DNA of 64,000 nucleotides from Limnohabitans sp. 2KL-17 (GCF_003063415.1 NZ_NESK01000013.1:1-64000); one strand, 5' to 3'. Positions 7,679 through 17,265 are shown, counted from the stretch's first letter. Notes: generated by a model from the letters alone, not told the origin. A program made the numbers and translations.

Positions 7679-7912
7679 ATGGACATCAAAGTGCTTGGAA
7701 CAGGCTGTGCCAAATGCAAAACCACGGTTGCGCTCATTGAAGAAATTGCCAAAGAAAAAGGGGTCAGCATCAGCTTGAGCAAAGTGGAGGAGTTGCGCCA
7801 GATTGCCGCTTTCGGCGTCATGAGCACCCCTGGGGTGGTTTTGGATGGCAAAGTGGTTCACGCAGGGGGCGTTCCGTCCCGCAGCAAAGTTGAACAATGG
7901 CTAACGGCTTGA
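7679..7912 (+). CDS. Small thioredoxin-like protein (redox-active disulfide family)
   Basis: A 77-residue protein with the active-site C10-A-K-C13 in GTGCAKCK and a cis-proline loop STPG with Pro51. This is the minimal thioredoxin fold of the redox-active disulfide protein 2 family, found next to PF03773 permeases in many bacteria. It probably passes electrons or a metal/metalloid to the permease just upstream; that role is inferred from the conserved pairing. Confidence 0.88.
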   Translation: MDIKVLGTGCAKCKTTVALIEEIAKEKGVSISLSKVEELRQIAAFGVMSTPGVVLDGKVVHAGGVPSRSKVEQWLTA

Positions 7913-8099
7913 GTGGAAGGACCTGCCCTAAAAACAGACCCTTTCCCCTTGGCGCACGCAGCACACACCCGTTTTGCCGAACACCCTGAATGTGGTTTTC
8001 GAAGAGTCAAAGTGCAGTTGCTTTAGGTGACTGGCGCGTCAATGGTGGGTGCTAGTATCTTTTGGATAACCCGTTCCATAAGCTCTTGAAGCCAACACC

Positions 8100-8792
8100 A
8101 TGCAATTCAGCCAATTGATCAAAGCCCGAAAAAGCATCCGCGGCTTTTTGCCCAAAGCGGTGCCACGCAAGGTCATCGATGACATCATTGAAGTCGCCAA
8201 GTGGGCGCCATCTTCCATGAACACACAGCCCTGGCATGTGCATGTCGTGACCGGTGAACCGCTGGATCGGATTCGCAAAGGCAACTCAGACAACATGGTG
8301 GCGGGCGTGCCCCCCAAGCGTGATTTTCCGATGAGCGAGGCCTATGAAGGCTTGCACCGCAAGCGCCAAATTGACGTGGCCGTGCAACTCTTTGAAGCCA
8401 TGGGCATTGCCCGAGACGACAAAGCGCGTCGAACGGATTGGGTGATGCGGGGCTTTCGACAATTTGATGCGCCGGTCTCGCTGGTGCTGACCTATGACAA
8501 ATACCTGGAGCCGGCGGCCATCAGCCAGTTTGACTTGGGCGCTTTTTCTCATGCCATTGTGCTGGCAGCGTGGGAGCAAGGCCTGGGTTGTGTGATCAAC
8601 GGGCAAGGCATCATGCAATCGCATGTGGTGCGTGAGCATGCCGGCATTCCGGATGAGCAAAACATCATGATCTGCATTGCCATGGGCTACCCGGACGAAG
8701 CCTTTGTGGCCAACAGCGTCAAATCTGTGCGTGAAGACAATGCCAGTTTTGTGCGCTATGTGGGGTTCAGCGAATCCGAGCCATCCGCATAA
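8100..8792 (+). CDS. Nitroreductase-family flavoprotein
   Basis: A 230-residue FMN-dependent oxidoreductase. FMN-contact elements are visible: KARKSIRGFL at the N-terminus, WAPSSMNTQPW around residues 35-46, and the C-terminal GYPDE segment. Members reduce nitroaromatics, quinones or enones with NAD(P)H; the real substrate is not evident. The ATG at 8100 directly precedes the conserved fold. Its spacing to the following ATP-grasp-like gene (about 37 bases) allows co-transcription. Confidence 0.88.
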   Translation: MQFSQLIKARKSIRGFLPKAVPRKVIDDIIEVAKWAPSSMNTQPWHVHVVTGEPLDRIRKGNSDNMVAGVPPKRDFPMSEAYEGLHRKRQIDVAVQLFEAMGIARDDKARRTDWVMRGFRQFDAPVSLVLTYDKYLEPAAISQFDLGAFSHAIVLAAWEQGLGCVINGQGIMQSHVVREHAGIPDEQNIMICIAMGYPDEAFVANSVKSVREDNASFVRYVGFSESEPSA

Positions 8793-8829
8793 AAACACCA
8801 GACACGCAGCACATCGCCGCCTTTTCCAA

Positions 8830-10113
8830 TTGACTCCCCAGCACATCAACACCGACAACTTCAACCGCGAATGCTTTTGCATCAGCCTGGATGACCAGGC
8901 GCTGGCGCAAACCATGGCGGACGACATCGGCAATCCGGCGCTTTTTGAACTGGTGCGTGACCGGCTGCCATCGCTTTTCTCGGCACGCCCGGTGGTGTTG
9001 TCACAAGCGCAAGTTCAACGCATGGCCCGTTTGATATCGGCGCTGGAATCGGTGGTCGCCTTGCCGGCTTATCGCGAAGAAGTGCTGTCCCGATCGGACC
9101 CGATTGCACGGCACCCGAGCCGCGCCAAAAGCGTGTTCATGGGTTATGACTTTCATGTCCACGGCAACGAACATGATCAAGGCTTTGGTCTGATCGAGGT
9201 GAACACCAATGCGGGCGGGGCACTGCTCAATGCTTTGCTGGCGCGGGCGCAGCGTGCATGCTGCCCGGAGATTGAAGCCATGGTGCCTACCGGCGCGCAA
9301 GTCGACGCTCTGGAATCCGCATTTGTGGCGATGTTTCAAAACGAGTGGCAACTGAGCCATCCGGGGCGATCCCTGCAAACGGTGGCCATTGTGGACGCTT
9401 CCCCTGAGCAGCAATACCTGTACCCTGAGTTTTTGCTGTTTCAGGGTTTGTTCAGGCGCCACGGCATCCAGGCATGGATTGCCGATCCTTCGCAGCTTGT
9501 CTGGCGCGACAACAAGCTTTGGTTTGACAACACTGCGATCGATCTGGTTTACAACCGTTTGACCGACTTTGCGCTCACTGAGCCCGCACACGCCGATCTG
9601 CGTGAAGCCTATTTGCAGGATGCCGTGGTGCTGACGCCTCACCCGCAAGCCCATGCCTTGATGGCAGACAAGCGCAACCTGGCCTTGCTGTGCAAGGCCG
9701 ACACCTTGACGGCCATGGGCGTGCCGCTGGCCACGCAAGCCATTTTGCTGGAGGGTATTCCCAAGACCGAGGTGGTGACCCCGTCCAACGCGGAGCGCTT
9801 TTGGGCGCAGCGCAAACATTATTTCTTCAAGCCATTTGCCGGCTACGGCGGCAAGGCTGCTTACCGGGGCGACAAGTTGACTCACCGGGTCTGGGGCGAA
9901 ATTCTGGCCGGTGGCTACATCGCCCAAGCTTTGGTGGCCCCGGGCGAGCGCACCATATCCGGCGGCGAATCGGCGCAGGTGCTCAAGTTCGATGTGCGCA
10001 ATTACGCATACAACGGACAAGTGCAATCGCTGGCAGCGCGCTTGTACCAAGGACAAACCACCAACTTCAGAACGCCTGGCGGTGGCTTCGCACCGGTTTA
10101 TATCGGTGCCTGA
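8830..10113 (+). CDS. ATP-grasp-like conserved protein, function unknown
   Basis: About 427 residues. The N-terminal half has the segment GLIEVNTNAGGALLNALLAR, and the C-terminal third has the ATP-grasp-like nucleotide elements FFKPFAGYGGKAAYRG and VLKFDVRNYAY followed by NFRTPGGGFAPV. Such proteins usually join an acid to an amine using ATP, but I cannot name a product. No suitable ATG exists at the right place: the TTG at 8830 is the best start by position, with an internal ATG at 8914 as an alternative. The open frame reaches further upstream into the nitroreductase gene, which is unlikely to be coding. Confidence 0.7.
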   Translation: MTPQHINTDNFNRECFCISLDDQALAQTMADDIGNPALFELVRDRLPSLFSARPVVLSQAQVQRMARLISALESVVALPAYREEVLSRSDPIARHPSRAKSVFMGYDFHVHGNEHDQGFGLIEVNTNAGGALLNALLARAQRACCPEIEAMVPTGAQVDALESAFVAMFQNEWQLSHPGRSLQTVAIVDASPEQQYLYPEFLLFQGLFRRHGIQAWIADPSQLVWRDNKLWFDNTAIDLVYNRLTDFALTEPAHADLREAYLQDAVVLTPHPQAHALMADKRNLALLCKADTLTAMGVPLATQAILLEGIPKTEVVTPSNAERFWAQRKHYFFKPFAGYGGKAAYRGDKLTHRVWGEILAGGYIAQALVAPGERTISGGESAQVLKFDVRNYAYNGQVQSLAARLYQGQTTNFRTPGGGFAPVYIGA

Positions 10114-10261
10114 CCGAAAGAAGACGGGGTCCTCCAAGGCTGCAGCTTGATGGCAGCCTCCGTGGAAACCCGCTAAAGACTTGTCTTAGAAAGAGCTAAA
10201 AAGGAAGGTTATTTACCTTTTGGTGATGACAAAAAGACATACAAGTCGACGAAAGGCAGAG

Positions 10262-11851
10262 ATGAGCAACTTGGAATTTGACTACATCGTGGTCGGCGCA
10301 GGCTCTGCTGGTTGTGTGTTGGCGGCCCGTCTGAGTGAAGACCCTTCGGTGCAAGTGGCCCTGCTGGAGGCCGGGCCACCGGACACCAGCCCGCTCATCC
10401 ATTGCCCGGCAGGCATTGCGGCCATGCCCTTGCTCAACAGTGTTTTGCAGTCGCTTGAAACCGTGCCGCAAGTTGGCCTGTTGGGGCGCAAAGGCTATCA
10501 GCCCCGAGGGCGCACCCTGGGCGGCTCCAGTTCGACCAACGCCATGATCTACGTGCGGGGTCAGCCAGCAGACTACGACCAATGGGCCGCCATGGGCAAC
10601 CCGGGCTGGGCCTGGTCGGATGTATTGCCCTACTTTCGCAAGGCCGAGCACAACGAAAGCTTGTGTGATGACTGGCATGGCCAGAACGGCCCGCTCAATG
10701 TGGCCGATTTGCAAAGTCCTAATGTGTTTTCAAAACGTTTTGTGGAAGCCGGTGTGCAAGCGGGTTTTGCACACAACCCCGACTTCAACGGTGCCGGGCA
10801 AGAGGGCGTGGGGCTTTACCAGGTCACGCACAAAAACGGTGAGCGCTTCAGCGCCGCCAAGGCTTACCTCACGCCCAACATCAAGCGGCCCAATCTGCAG
10901 GTGATGACCGATGTGACTGCGCAACGCGTCCTGCTGCAAAGCGGCGTGGCCCGGCAGGTGCAAGTGCAACAAGCCGGAAAGACACTGAGCTTGACGGCAC
11001 GGCGCGAGATCATTCTGAGCGCTGGGGCATTCCAGTCTCCCGCCTTGCTGATGCGATCGGGCATTGGCCCGGGCGCTCACCTGCAAGCCATGGGCATTGC
11101 CACGCAATGCGATTTGCCCGGCGTGGGTGAAAACCTGCACGACCACCCCGATGTGGTGCTGGTGGCCGATGTGCCCAGCACCGAGTTGTTTGGTGTGTCC
11201 GCCCTGGGCGGCTTGAAATTTTTGCAGGGCATGTGGCAGTGGCGGCAGCATCGCAAGGGCTTGCTGACCACCAACTTTGCGGAGGCTGGGGGTTTTTTGA
11301 AGAGCGTGCCCGACCTGACTCAAGCCGACATTCAGTTGCATTTTGTGGTGGCCAAACTGGTCAACCATGGGCGCACACCGTTCTGGGGCCATGGATATTC
11401 CCTGCATGTGTGCTTGCTCCAGCCGAAAAGCCGGGGCACGGTGCGCCTGGCCAGCACCGATGCCAACGCGTCGCCGTTGATTGACCCGAAGTTTTTAACC
11501 CATGCCAATGACATGGTGAACATGCTGGCGGGCGTTCGCCATGCCAGGCGCATCATGGCGTCGCCTGCCCTCAGTGCACACGGCCACGAAGTGGCCAGCT
11601 CTGCCGGAGCGCAGACCGATGCCCAGCTGACGCAATGGATTCGCCGGAACGCTGACACCATTTACCACCCGGTGGGCACCTGCCGCATGGGGCAAGACGC
11701 CATGGCGGTGGTGGATGCGCAGTTGCGCGTGCGCGGTGTGCAGGGCCTGCGCGTGGTGGATGCCTCGGTTATGCCTTGCATCGTCAGTGGCAACACCAAC
11801 GCACCGACCATCATGCTGGCCGAAAAAGCGGCCGACTTGATCCGGGCATAA
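10262..11851 (+). CDS. GMC-family flavin oxidoreductase (choline/alcohol dehydrogenase-like)
   Basis: A 529-residue FAD enzyme. The dinucleotide-binding motif GAGSAGCVLAARL is near the N-terminus, followed by RGRTLGGSSSTNAM, the first GMC signature. The C-terminal catalytic region has HPVGTCRMG and SGNTNAPTIMLAEKAADLI. The family oxidises alcohols, choline or polyethylene-glycol-type substrates, and the sequence alone does not choose. The ATG at 10262 was preferred because the FAD motif starts eight residues later; a start 14 codons upstream is possible. It is followed by the hut regulatory region and appears monocistronic. Confidence 0.92.
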   Translation: MSNLEFDYIVVGAGSAGCVLAARLSEDPSVQVALLEAGPPDTSPLIHCPAGIAAMPLLNSVLQSLETVPQVGLLGRKGYQPRGRTLGGSSSTNAMIYVRGQPADYDQWAAMGNPGWAWSDVLPYFRKAEHNESLCDDWHGQNGPLNVADLQSPNVFSKRFVEAGVQAGFAHNPDFNGAGQEGVGLYQVTHKNGERFSAAKAYLTPNIKRPNLQVMTDVTAQRVLLQSGVARQVQVQQAGKTLSLTARREIILSAGAFQSPALLMRSGIGPGAHLQAMGIATQCDLPGVGENLHDHPDVVLVADVPSTELFGVSALGGLKFLQGMWQWRQHRKGLLTTNFAEAGGFLKSVPDLTQADIQLHFVVAKLVNHGRTPFWGHGYSLHVCLLQPKSRGTVRLASTDANASPLIDPKFLTHANDMVNMLAGVRHARRIMASPALSAHGHEVASSAGAQTDAQLTQWIRRNADTIYHPVGTCRMGQDAMAVVDAQLRVRGVQGLRVVDASVMPCIVSGNTNAPTIMLAEKAADLIRA

Positions 11852-12010
11852 GTCTCGGACTGTTGACACAGAGCCTGGTTTGCAGAGCCTCGTGCGCGCG
11901 CATCGCTTTATTCGCACAAGGCTCGGCGGCTGGGTGCACTGCTCACCCATGGCTTGCAGCCAGGGCGGCGATCCACCTTGATCCGTGTTTTTTAATTCCA
12001 TAACAGTAAT

Positions 12011-12025
12011 TTGTATAGACAGCAA
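12011..12025. promoter_or_regulatory. Candidate HutC operator, distal copy
   Basis: TTGTATAGACAGCAA contains the near-palindrome TGTATAGACA, close to the TGTATA/TATACA half-sites used by HutC regulators of the GntR family. An identical 15-base copy lies 132 bases downstream, and hutC is encoded in this operon. Confidence 0.6.
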
Positions 12026-12142
12026 GATGGTGTAATTCCCCGTGCTTTTCGGGTTGCAAACGCTATCATCTCCAGGGTTTTTAAGGATTATGGGAGAGAT
12101 GTTGTCTCTTGGGCTTGGCAGCTGTTTTCTCATTGTCCAATT

Positions 12143-12157
12143 TTGTATAGACAGCAA
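12143..12157. promoter_or_regulatory. Candidate HutC operator, proximal copy
   Basis: This is the second identical TTGTATAGACAGCAA, about 93 bases before the ATG of the first hut transport gene. Two copies at one promoter suggest cooperative repression relieved by urocanate, as known for HutC; this is inference from the motif and gene context. Confidence 0.65.
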
Positions 12158-12249
12158 AACAGAATTTCGGCGATGCTTTTGCACCCGCCTTTGAGCGCCA
12201 GCTCTGGCTGCAGAAGGTGTGGGCTTGTTCAACACACAGGAGTTCATTC

Positions 12250-13215
12250 ATGCGCAAGTCAAACGTCAAACTGGCATCGCTGATGCTGGCCGGTGCCCTC
12301 ACGGCCACCGTTGCATTCCAGGCACAAGCCCAAGAGGTCAAGCTGGCCCTGGGCATGTCGGGCTGGACCGGTTTTGCCCCCCTGACCCTGGCCGACAAGG
12401 CCGGGCTGTTCAAGAAGCACGGGTTGCAGGTTGATCTGAAGATGATTCCCCAGAAAGACCGTCACCTGGCGCTGGCCTCCAATGCGATCCAGTGCGCAGC
12501 CACTACCGTAGAAACCCATGTCGCCTGGAACACCAATGGCGTGCCGATTGTGCAAATCTTCCAACTGGACAAATCCTTTGGTGCAGACGGCATCGCTGTG
12601 CGCGGAAACATCAACAACTTTGCCGATCTCAAGGGCAAGACCATTGGCGTCGACGCACCGGGCACCGCACCCTTCTTTGGCCTGGCCTGGATGCTGAGCA
12701 AAAACGGCATGAGCATGAAAGACGTCAAGCTCACCACGCTGTCACCGCAAGCTGCAGCCCAGTCGTTTGTGGCGGGTCAAATTGATGCGGCCATGACCTA
12801 CGAGCCGTATTTGTCCACCGTGCGCAGCAACCCGCAAGCCGGCAAGATTTTGGCCACCACGCTCGACTACCCCATGGTCATGGACACTGTGGGCTGCTCG
12901 CCCGAATGGCTCAAGGCCAACCCCAAGGCCGCACAAGGTCTGGCCAATGCGTATTTCGATGCGCTGGAGTTGCTCAAGACCGATGCTGCCAAGTCCAACG
13001 AAATCATGGGTGCAGCGGTCAAGCAAACTGGTGAGGCTTTTGCCAAGTCGTCGGCTTTTTTGCGTTGGCAAGACAAAGCGGCCAACCAGAAGTTTTTTGC
13101 TGGTGAACTGCAAGCCTTCATGAAGGACGCTTCGGTCATCTTGCTGGAAGCCGGCGTGATCCGCAAAGCACCCACCGATTTCGTGGTGATGCTTGACACC
13201 AGCTTCATCAAGTAA
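12250..13215 (+). CDS. ABC transporter periplasmic substrate-binding protein, NitT/TauT type, in the hut operon
   Basis: A 321-residue secreted protein with a signal peptide (MRKSNVK, hydrophobic core, cleavage near AQAQE). The mature part has the NMT1/SsuA-like opening GMSGWTGFAPLTLADKAGLF and the hinge motif KTIGVDAPGTAPFF. The ligand is probably histidine, urocanate or another imidazole compound, because the gene heads a hut operon behind two HutC-like sites; the protein family itself also binds sulfonates, pyrimidines and thiamine precursors. The start is set by CAGGAG nine bases before the ATG. Confidence 0.88.
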   Translation: MRKSNVKLASLMLAGALTATVAFQAQAQEVKLALGMSGWTGFAPLTLADKAGLFKKHGLQVDLKMIPQKDRHLALASNAIQCAATTVETHVAWNTNGVPIVQIFQLDKSFGADGIAVRGNINNFADLKGKTIGVDAPGTAPFFGLAWMLSKNGMSMKDVKLTTLSPQAAAQSFVAGQIDAAMTYEPYLSTVRSNPQAGKILATTLDYPMVMDTVGCSPEWLKANPKAAQGLANAYFDALELLKTDAAKSNEIMGAAVKQTGEAFAKSSAFLRWQDKAANQKFFAGELQAFMKDASVILLEAGVIRKAPTDFVVMLDTSFIK

Positions 13216-13219
13216 GCCC

Positions 13220-14053
13220 ATGACAAGCGCGCATCCGACTTCAGGCCCTGGCAAGGCCTTGCGGCCACGTCGTCGGGCACTGGCTCCACTGGAGCCGGTG
13301 CGCGCGCAGTCTCGGTGGCTGTTGGGCATCGGTTTTTTCATTTTGTTTTTTGGCGCCTGGGCGTTCTTCACGCTAGGGGGGTATGTCTCGCCCACCTTTT
13401 TGGCCAGCCCGGTGACCATGGTGCAAGAGGCACTGCTCTTGTTCACCGAGTTCAACTTCACCCACGACATCGCGATGACCATCTGGCGTGTGCTCGCGGG
13501 CTTCATTTTGGCAACCCTCGTCGCGGTGCCCCTGGGTATCGCCATGGGGGCGCACAAAGGGGTCGAAGCTTTTCTCGAACCCTTCGTGTCTTTTTGCCGC
13601 TATTTGCCTGCTTCGGCTTTTATTCCTCTGCTGATTCTGTGGGCCGGCATTGGCGAGTTGCAAAAGGTGCTGGTGATCTTCATCGGTTCGGTTTTCCAAA
13701 TCCTGTTGATGGTGGCAGTCTGCGTGGGCGCAGCCCGACGTGATCTGGTCGAAGCGGCTTACACACTGGGCGCTAACCCTGCGGGCATCGTCAAGCGCGT
13801 GCTGATTCCAGGTGCGGCCCCGGAGATTGCCGAAATCTTGCGGCTGGTGTTGGGCTGGGCCTGGACCTATGTGATCGTGGCCGAGTTGATCGGCTCGTCG
13901 TCGGGCATTGGCCACATGATCACCGACAGCCAGGCCTTGTTGAACACCGGCCAGATCATCTTCGGCATCATCGTGATCGGCTTGATTGGCTTGGTCTCTG
14001 ACCTGGCCTTCAAGGCCCTCAACCGCCGCCTGTTTGCCTGGAGTTCTCTGTGA
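13220..14053 (+). CDS. ABC transporter permease, NitT/TauT type
   Basis: A 277-residue inner-membrane permease with a basic N-terminal tail and about six membrane segments. The ABC-coupling EAA loop is visible in the third quarter: EAAYTLGANPAGIVKRVLIP. It begins five bases after the binding-protein stop and its stop overlaps the GTG start of the ATPase by four bases, so the three genes make one transporter. It should pass the hut-linked substrate across the inner membrane. Confidence 0.9.
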   Translation: MTSAHPTSGPGKALRPRRRALAPLEPVRAQSRWLLGIGFFILFFGAWAFFTLGGYVSPTFLASPVTMVQEALLLFTEFNFTHDIAMTIWRVLAGFILATLVAVPLGIAMGAHKGVEAFLEPFVSFCRYLPASAFIPLLILWAGIGELQKVLVIFIGSVFQILLMVAVCVGAARRDLVEAAYTLGANPAGIVKRVLIPGAAPEIAEILRLVLGWAWTYVIVAELIGSSSGIGHMITDSQALLNTGQIIFGIIVIGLIGLVSDLAFKALNRRLFAWSSL

Positions 14054-14832
14054 GCAGCCAACTGTCCATTCAAGACGTTTCACGCGTCTTCACTTCACCC
14101 AAAGGGCAAGCAACACAAGCCCTGACGCCGGTGAATTTTGAAGTGCATGAAAACGATTTCGTCACCATTCTGGGCCCGTCGGGTTGCGGCAAGTCCACCT
14201 TGCTGCGCATCGTGGCGGGGCTGGACCAGCCCACCACTGGGCAGGTCTTGCTGGACGGCGCCAAAGTGCAGGGCCCGGGTGCCGATCGGGGCATGGTGTT
14301 TCAGAGTTACACCTTGTTTCCCTGGCTCACGATTGAGCAGAACATCCGCTTTGGTTTGCGCGAGCGTGGCCTGCCCGAGCAGGCGCAAAAAGAGCGCGCC
14401 GATTATTTCATTTCCAAAGTCGGGCTGCGCGGTTTTGAGCAGCACTTTCCCAAGCAGCTGTCTGGCGGCATGCAGCAACGCACGGCGATTGCCCGGGCGC
14501 TTGCCAACGATCCCAAAATCCTGTTGCTCGACGAACCCTTTGGAGCGCTCGACAACCAGACCCGGGTGTTGATGCAAGAGTTGCTTTTGGGTATCTGGGA
14601 GTCGGCGCAAAAAACAGTGTTGTTCGTCACGCACGACATCGATGAAGCCATCTTCATGGCGAACCGCGTGGCTGTTTTCAGCGCGCGCCCGGGTCGCATC
14701 AAAACCGAGCTGGCAGTGGACTTTCCACACCCCAGGCACTACACGATCAAGACCTCGCCCGAGTTCATGGCCCTGAAGGCGCAATTGACCGAAGAAATCC
14801 GCGCCGAAGCCATGGCGTCGGATCGCCATTGA
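14050..14832 (+). CDS. ABC transporter ATP-binding protein, NitT/TauT type
   Basis: A 260-residue ATPase with Walker A GPSGCGKST (near 42-50), Q-loop region MVFQSYTLFPWLT, ABC signature LSGGMQQR and Walker B ILLLDEPFGALD. The pattern is that of SsuB/TauB-like proteins. It starts at a GTG that overlaps the permease stop. The stop overlaps the possible upstream start of hutC, so the regulator is translated from the same message and would autoregulate the operon. Confidence 0.93.
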   Translation: MSSQLSIQDVSRVFTSPKGQATQALTPVNFEVHENDFVTILGPSGCGKSTLLRIVAGLDQPTTGQVLLDGAKVQGPGADRGMVFQSYTLFPWLTIEQNIRFGLRERGLPEQAQKERADYFISKVGLRGFEQHFPKQLSGGMQQRTAIARALANDPKILLLDEPFGALDNQTRVLMQELLLGIWESAQKTVLFVTHDIDEAIFMANRVAVFSARPGRIKTELAVDFPHPRHYTIKTSPEFMALKAQLTEEIRAEAMASDRH

Positions 14833-14837
14833 TTGTG

Positions 14838-15629
14838 ATGACACGTTCTGCCTCGCCGGTCGCTGCCCTTAAAACCCGAGCTGACAAAGTGATGCGTGTG
14901 GCGGGGGGTGATGTGGCCTTGTTCCAGCAGGTCAAGGACCACATCGCCAGCAAGATCCAGGATGGATTTTGGCGGGCTGGCGAGCGCTTGCCCACTGAGC
15001 ACGAACTGGTGGCCCAATTTGGCATCTCGCGCATGACGGTCAACCGGGCCTTGCGTGAACTGGTGGCGCAAGGGCGCATCGTGCGTGTGGCGGGCGTCGG
15101 CAGTTTTGTGGCCGAACAAAAACCACAGTCCACCTTGCTTCAGATCGTCAACTTGGCGGTTGAGATTCGCCAACGTGGCCACGATTACGCTTGCACCATG
15201 CTGGTGGTTGAGCGTGTTTCTGCCTCCCTTGAGGTGGCGGCCGCTCTGGCGGTGCGCACGGGCGAGTCGGTGTTCCATTCGGTTTGCGTGCACCTTGAAG
15301 ACGGTTTGCCCATTCAACTCGAAGACCGCTATGTGAACCCGAATGTGGTGCCTGATTTTGCGCAGCAAGACTTCAGTCAACAGCAGCCCTCCGAGTTTTT
15401 GGTGCGCACCGTGCCTTTTGATGAAATTGAACACGTGGTCGATGCTGTCTTGCCCACGGCCGAGCAGGCCTTGCGCCTGCAGATGGACCCGGCCGAACCC
15501 TGCTTGCTGCTGACCCGCCGTACCTGGACAAAAGGTGTCCCGGTCACGCTGGTGCGTTGCTTGCACCCGGCCAGCCGCTACCGCCTGGGCAGCCGCTACA
15601 GCGCCAGTGGCAACCCGGTGGCCACTTGA
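14838..15629 (+). CDS. hutC: HutC, GntR-family repressor of histidine utilisation
   Basis: About 263 residues. A winged helix-turn-helix (residues about 25-90, including [22 protein letters not shown]) is followed by a UTRA ligand-binding domain to the C-terminus ([19 protein letters not shown]). HutC represses hut genes and is released by urocanate. It sits between the transporter and hutH, and the operator-like repeats lie at the head of the operon. Alternative starts at 14829 (TTG) and 14835 (GTG) overlap the ATPase stop; the ATG was chosen. Confidence 0.9.
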   Translation: MTRSASPVAALKTRADKVMRVAGGDVALFQQVKDHIASKIQDGFWRAGERLPTEHELVAQFGISRMTVNRALRELVAQGRIVRVAGVGSFVAEQKPQSTLLQIVNLAVEIRQRGHDYACTMLVVERVSASLEVAAALAVRTGESVFHSVCVHLEDGLPIQLEDRYVNPNVVPDFAQQDFSQQQPSEFLVRTVPFDEIEHVVDAVLPTAEQALRLQMDPAEPCLLLTRRTWTKGVPVTLVRCLHPASRYRLGSRYSASGNPVAT

Positions 15630-15678
15630 AACCACAGCATTTTTCGCCCAGCCCTTTTTTGAACTGCAGACCCTTGAT

Positions 15679-17217
15679 ATGCCCAATTTGATTTTGAAAC
15701 TTATTCCTGGTCAGGTGAGCCTGGCCGACTGGTGCGCCATTTACCGGGGGGCGACACCCAAGCTGGACTCGGCTTGCGCGGGTGCCGTGCAAGCTAGTGC
15801 CGATGCAGTGGCCCGCATTGTGGCCAAGGGCGAGCCTGTGTACGGCATCAACACCGGCTTTGGCAAATTGGCCAGTGTGCGCATTCCGGTACAAGACTTG
15901 GAAACCCTCCAGCGGAACATCGTGCTGTCTCATGCCGCAGGCGTGGGCGAGGCCACGCCAGTGCCCATTACACGCCTGATGATGGCCCTGAAAATCGCCA
16001 GCCTGGCACAAGGCGCATCAGGTATTCGCCCGGCCACCTTGGCCTTGCTTGAGGCGATGCTGGCGCGAAACATTATCCCGGTGGTGCCGGGCCAGGGCTC
16101 TGTGGGGGCTTCGGGTGACCTGGCACCGTTGGCCCACATGACGGCAGTGATGATTGGCGTGGGCGATGCCGACACCCCCCAGGGCCGATTGCCTGCCCTG
16201 CAGGCGCTGGCCAGCGCGGGTCTGGCGCCTGTGACCCTGGGCCCGAAAGAAGGCTTGGCCTTGCTCAATGGCACGCAGTTTTCCACCGCCAATGCCTTGG
16301 CCGGTTTGTTTGAAGCCGAGCGCCTGTTCCAGTCGGCGCTGCTCACCGGTGCTTTGGCCACCGATGCCGCCAAGGGGTCGGATGCGCCCTTTGACGCCCG
16401 CATCCACCGCTTGCGCAAGCACCGTGGCCAGATCGTCACCGCAGAGGCTTTGCGCCAGCTGCTGAGCGGCAGCGCCATTCGCGCCTCGCACCTGCAAGGC
16501 GATGAGCGGGTACAAGACCCCTATTGCCTGCGTTGCCAGCCACAAGTCATGGGCGCCTGCTTCGATGTGTTGCACAACGCGGCCCAGTTGCTGGAGACCG
16601 AGGCCAACGGTGTGTCGGACAACCCGTTGATTTTCAGTGACACCGACGAGGCCTTGTCGGGGGGTAACTTCCACGCCGAGCCTGTGGCCTTTGCTGCCGA
16701 CATGATTGCCATGGCCATTTGCGAAATCGGCTCTTTGGCCGAACGCCGCATCGCCATGCTGGTTGACCCTGCACTGTCGGGTTTGCCCGCCTTTCTCACG
16801 CCCAAGCCGGGCCTGAATTCGGGCTTCATGATTCCGCAGGTCACGGCCGCTGCGCTGGTGTCTGAGAACAAGCAGCGCGCTTACCCCGCCAGTGTCGACT
16901 CGATTCCCACATCGGCCAACCAGGAAGACCATGTGTCGATGGCCGCGCACGGCGCTCGTCGCTTGCTGCCCATGGCTGACAACGCCATGGCCGTGATCGC
17001 CATCGAGTGGATGGCCGCGGCCCAGGGCTGCGACTTTCATGCGCCATTGCAGACCAGTTCGCCCCTGGCTGCAGCCGTGGCTTTGTTGCGAGCGCAGGTT
17101 GCCCACCTGGAAGACGACCGGCACATTCAGCCCGACATGCAAGCGGCCATTGGCATGGTGCAGAGCGGCGCTCTGCTGCAAACCTGCACCAGCATCGGCT
17201 TGCCGAGCCTACGCTGA
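15679..17217 (+). CDS. hutH: Histidine ammonia-lyase
   Basis: A 512-residue enzyme that converts histidine to urocanate and ammonia, the first step of the pathway. The Ala144-Ser145-Gly146 triad in [14 protein letters not shown] forms the MIO cofactor, and the N-terminal [12 protein letters not shown] is the other family signature. The frame is open 48 codons upstream, but the conserved protein starts at the ATG at 15679. It lies 49 bases behind hutC and 48 bases before hutU, all in the same direction. Confidence 0.96.
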   Translation: MPNLILKLIPGQVSLADWCAIYRGATPKLDSACAGAVQASADAVARIVAKGEPVYGINTGFGKLASVRIPVQDLETLQRNIVLSHAAGVGEATPVPITRLMMALKIASLAQGASGIRPATLALLEAMLARNIIPVVPGQGSVGASGDLAPLAHMTAVMIGVGDADTPQGRLPALQALASAGLAPVTLGPKEGLALLNGTQFSTANALAGLFEAERLFQSALLTGALATDAAKGSDAPFDARIHRLRKHRGQIVTAEALRQLLSGSAIRASHLQGDERVQDPYCLRCQPQVMGACFDVLHNAAQLLETEANGVSDNPLIFSDTDEALSGGNFHAEPVAFAADMIAMAICEIGSLAERRIAMLVDPALSGLPAFLTPKPGLNSGFMIPQVTAAALVSENKQRAYPASVDSIPTSANQEDHVSMAAHGARRLLPMADNAMAVIAIEWMAAAQGCDFHAPLQTSSPLAAAVALLRAQVAHLEDDRHIQPDMQAAIGMVQSGALLQTCTSIGLPSLR

Positions 17218-17265
17218 ATCTGCCTGACCCCACCCCATTTCATGTTCATTCCCAAGGACACCACC

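Larger units (their letters stand above)
11852..12249. promoter_or_regulatory. Intergenic control region of the hut operon
   Basis: There is no gene in this 398-base stretch. It carries two identical operator-like sequences (12011-12025 and 12143-12157) and AT-rich segments around 11990-12010 and 12130-12150 suitable for promoters, ending in the Shine-Dalgarno sequence CAGGAG (12236-12241) of the first transport gene. The left part (11852-11990) shows no clear signal. Confidence 0.6.

Noticed and set aside
9001-10137. Long minus-strand open frame opposite the ATP-grasp-like gene
   Set aside because: The plus-strand product has coherent motifs; the antisense frame is Arg/His/Gln-rich with no recognisable fold.
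10205-10219. AAGGT-TATTT-ACCTT hairpin before the GMC gene
   Set aside because: Five-base stem only; too weak to call a terminator.
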